From NCBI GenBank assembly GCA_963798705.1, contig CAWCTW010000005.1:2356001-2420000 (forward strand): DNA of 64,000 bases, in the 5' to 3' direction. This DNA comes from AC-56 sp963798705. GTDB lineage: Bacteria; Actinomycetota; Thermoleophilia; Solirubrobacterales; 70-9. Positions 62,175 to 64,000 of this stretch are shown here, piece after piece. Made by a program: the position numbers and the translations under genes. Under the pieces are notes generated by a model. The model was not told the origin of the DNA. It did no database searches and saw nothing but the letters and a program-made list of their open reading frames with translations. Every line of letters begins with the position of its first letter. The first letter of the stretch is position 1.

Positions 62175-63689
62175 TTGTCCTACTACGTCACCACGCCCAT
62201 CTACTACGTCAACGCGGAGCCCCACCTGGGGCACGCGTACTCGACGATCGCCGCCGACGTCCTGGCTCGCCACATGCGCCAGCGGGGCGAGGACGTGTTC
62301 TTCTGCACCGGCACCGACGAGCACGGTGAGCCGGTCGCGCAGGCAGCGCAGAAGCTGGGGCTCGAGCCGCGGGAGCTGGTCGATCGAAACGCCCCCAAGT
62401 TCGAGGCGCTCCTGCCGCAGATCAACGTCTCCAACGACTTCTTCATCCGCACGAGCGATCCCCAGCACGAGGCCAAGGTCCAGGAGATCGTGCAGCTCGT
62501 GCACGACAACGGTTACGTCTACGAGGGGGCCTACGAGGGCTGGTACTGCCCCCGTTGCGCCGACTTCAAGACCGAGCTCGAGCTCGGCCCGGGACACACC
62601 TGCCCGATCCACCAGATCCCGCTCGAGCGCGAGCGCGAGGAGAACTGGTTCTTCAAGCTGTCGGCATTTCAGGAGCAGCTGGAGCGCCTTTACGCCGACC
62701 GCCCCGGCTTCGTGCAGCCGCAGGCCCGCTACAACGAGGCGCTCTCGTTCATCCGCGGCGGGCTCGAGGACGTGTCGCTCTCGCGGCCCAAGCTGACCTG
62801 GGGGGTGCGGCTGCCCTGGGACCCCGAGCAGGTGATGTACGTCTGGTTCGACGCGCTGCTCAACTACGTCACCGCGCTCAGCTACGCGCGCGAGGGCGAG
62901 GACCTCACCGAGCGCTTCTGGCCCGCCTTCCACATCATCGGCAAGGACATCCTGAAGTTCCACGCGGTGTACTGGCCCGCGTTCCTGATGGCGGCGGGCT
63001 ACGAGGTGCCGAGGGGGATGTTCATCCACGGCTACCTGCTGATGGAGGGGCACAAGATGTCGAAGTCGCTCGGCAACGTTCTCGACCCGTTCGAGGTGAT
63101 CGAGCGCTTCGGCGCCGACGCCCTGCGCTACTACTGCTTCCGCGAGGTCTCCTTCGGGCAGGACGGCTCGGTGTCGGCGGCCGGCTTCGAGGCGCGCTAC
63201 GACTCCGAGCTCGCCAACGAGTACGGGAACCTGGCCAACCGGACGCTGGCCATGATCGACCGCTACCGCGACGGGCGCGTGCCCGAGGCCGAGTCCGATC
63301 CTGAGCTCGCGGCCGGCGCCGACGGGCTCGCCGCCTTGGAGGGCGGCGTGTGCGGCCTCCTCGATCGCGCCGAGCTGACGCAGGCGCTGGAGGAGATCTG
63401 GAAGCGGGTCCGCCGCCTCAACCGTTACGTCGAGGAGACGCGGCCCTGGGACCTCGCCAAGGCCGACGTGCAGGCCGATCGCCTGGACCAGGTGCTCTAC
63501 AACCTCGCCGAGGGCCTCCGCGTCACGACGCTGCTGCTGACGGCATACATGCCGGAGACCGGCGAGCGGATGCTCGACGCGCTCGGCGCCGCGGGTCGCG
63601 GGATCGAGGCGTTCGGCTCGCACGGCGGCGGTCAGCTCGTGAAGAAATTGCCGCCCCTGTTCCCCAAGATCGAGACGGCCGCCGCGTAG
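62175..63689 (+). CDS. metG: Methionyl-tRNA synthetase
   Basis: 504 aa from a TTG start. The class I signatures are PHLGHAYSTI (HIGH region, about 16-25) and HKMSKSLGN (about 293-301). A zinc-binding insert is visible as WYCPRCADF and HTCPIHQIPL. There is no C-terminal dimerisation (EMAP-like) domain, as in short bacterial forms. It charges initiator and elongator tRNA-Met. Confidence 0.96.
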   Translation: MSYYVTTPIYYVNAEPHLGHAYSTIAADVLARHMRQRGEDVFFCTGTDEHGEPVAQAAQKLGLEPRELVDRNAPKFEALLPQINVSNDFFIRTSDPQHEAKVQEIVQLVHDNGYVYEGAYEGWYCPRCADFKTELELGPGHTCPIHQIPLEREREENWFFKLSAFQEQLERLYADRPGFVQPQARYNEALSFIRGGLEDVSLSRPKLTWGVRLPWDPEQVMYVWFDALLNYVTALSYAREGEDLTERFWPAFHIIGKDILKFHAVYWPAFLMAAGYEVPRGMFIHGYLLMEGHKMSKSLGNVLDPFEVIERFGADALRYYCFREVSFGQDGSVSAAGFEARYDSELANEYGNLANRTLAMIDRYRDGRVPEAESDPELAAGADGLAALEGGVCGLLDRAELTQALEEIWKRVRRLNRYVEETRPWDLAKADVQADRLDQVLYNLAEGLRVTTLLLTAYMPETGERMLDALGAAGRGIEAFGSHGGGQLVKKLPPLFPKIETAAA

Positions 63690-63824
63690 GGCTTTCCCGC
63701 GTTTCCGCCGAGGTGGAATTGACCGCCCATGACGCGGTTGACTCCACAATCGGCGCGGGCGCGGATCGAAACGGCCCGCCGCGCGGGTGCCCGAGGAGGC
63801 CGCACGCCAACCTAGACTGCGGCC

Positions 63825-64000
63825 GTGATCGATACCCACGCCCATCTCGGCGTCTGCGAGCCGGACGACGGCGAGCTCGTCGCCGGCGCGCGTCGTGCCG
63901 GCGTGCGCCGGATCCTCACCGTCGGGCTCGACGAGGCCTCCAATCGCGAGGCGATCGCTGCGGCCGAGGCCCACGAGGAGGTGTTCGCCTGCGTGGGGCG
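63825..64000 (+). CDS. tatD: TatD-family metal-dependent hydrolase, 3' truncated
   Basis: The 58 residues present start MIDTHAHLG (from a GTG), the metal-binding HxH of TatD DNases, and continue RILTVGLDEASNREAIAAAE, a typical first alpha/beta unit. The gene runs off the window. metG-tatD is a common bacterial order. Confidence 0.88.
   Translation, partial: MIDTHAHLGVCEPDDGELVAGARRAGVRRILTVGLDEASNREAIAAAEAHEEVFACVG

Overview
The window is high-GC, gene-dense bacterial chromosome with GTG and TTG starts, 1- or 4-base start/stop overlaps and very GC-rich third codon positions. It fits a deep-branching Actinobacterium, most likely Thermoleophilia/Solirubrobacterales. The main reasons are the long SRP RNA beside dnaX-ybaB-recR, a six-gene MCE operon, DUF6458 and LCP proteins, PadR and TetR regulators, and a eukaryote-like NADP isocitrate dehydrogenase. 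The lineage is an inference from gene content. I see no phage, insertion sequence, CRISPR array, rRNA or convincing tRNA.

Layout. 1-4.5 kb: the end of an RsbW-like ATPase gene, SRP RNA, a secreted M15-type peptidase with a probable frameshift, then dnaX-ybaB-recR. dnaX carries a 90-bp palindromic insert. 4.5-9.9 kb, minus strand: DUF6458, a kinase-like protein translationally coupled to a class III aminotransferase homologue, and an MMPL exporter coupled to a PadR regulator. 10-14.7 kb: aspartate kinase, Asd (with an altered catalytic position) and a large membrane protein. 14.7-17.8 kb: a CBS protein with an ArsB/NhaD-type permease, and a divergent NhaP-type antiporter. 18.2-22.3 kb: a succinate dehydrogenase of the HdrB/SdhE kind, whose flavoprotein gene is frameshifted. 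22.6-26.8 kb: an M50 protease, an M28 peptidase and an AidB-like acyl-CoA dehydrogenase. 26.9-29.2 kb: icd-mdh. With the SDH this puts three TCA-cycle enzymes within 11 kb.

29.3-35.4 kb: an AT-hook/winged-helix regulator, a fatty-acid hydroxylase, a Cys-rich small protein, a cNMP-binding protein opposite a giant class III cyclase/ATPase regulator, and an MBL hydrolase. 35.5-38.5 kb: hsp20 and lon, with a perfect dyad before hsp20. 38.5-44.7 kb: small membrane and secreted proteins, a TetR regulator facing an R2-like diiron/SCP2 fusion, a coiled-coil protein and glyS. 44.7-50.2 kb: a large secreted protein, an FmdB-type zinc ribbon, an LCP transferase, a ROK kinase and rsmI. 50.4-59.5 kb: six overlapping MCE genes with no permease in view. 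59.6-64 kb: two tandem secreted paralogues with strong terminators, a lipoprotein, a RemA-like protein, metG and the start of tatD.

The observations most worth pursuing are the coding palindrome in dnaX, the kinase/class III PLP enzyme pair (which resembles known kinase/phospho-lyase pairs), the dyads upstream of hsp20 and the SDH operon, the Asd His-to-Glu change, and the shared Cys motif linking three secreted proteins at two loci.
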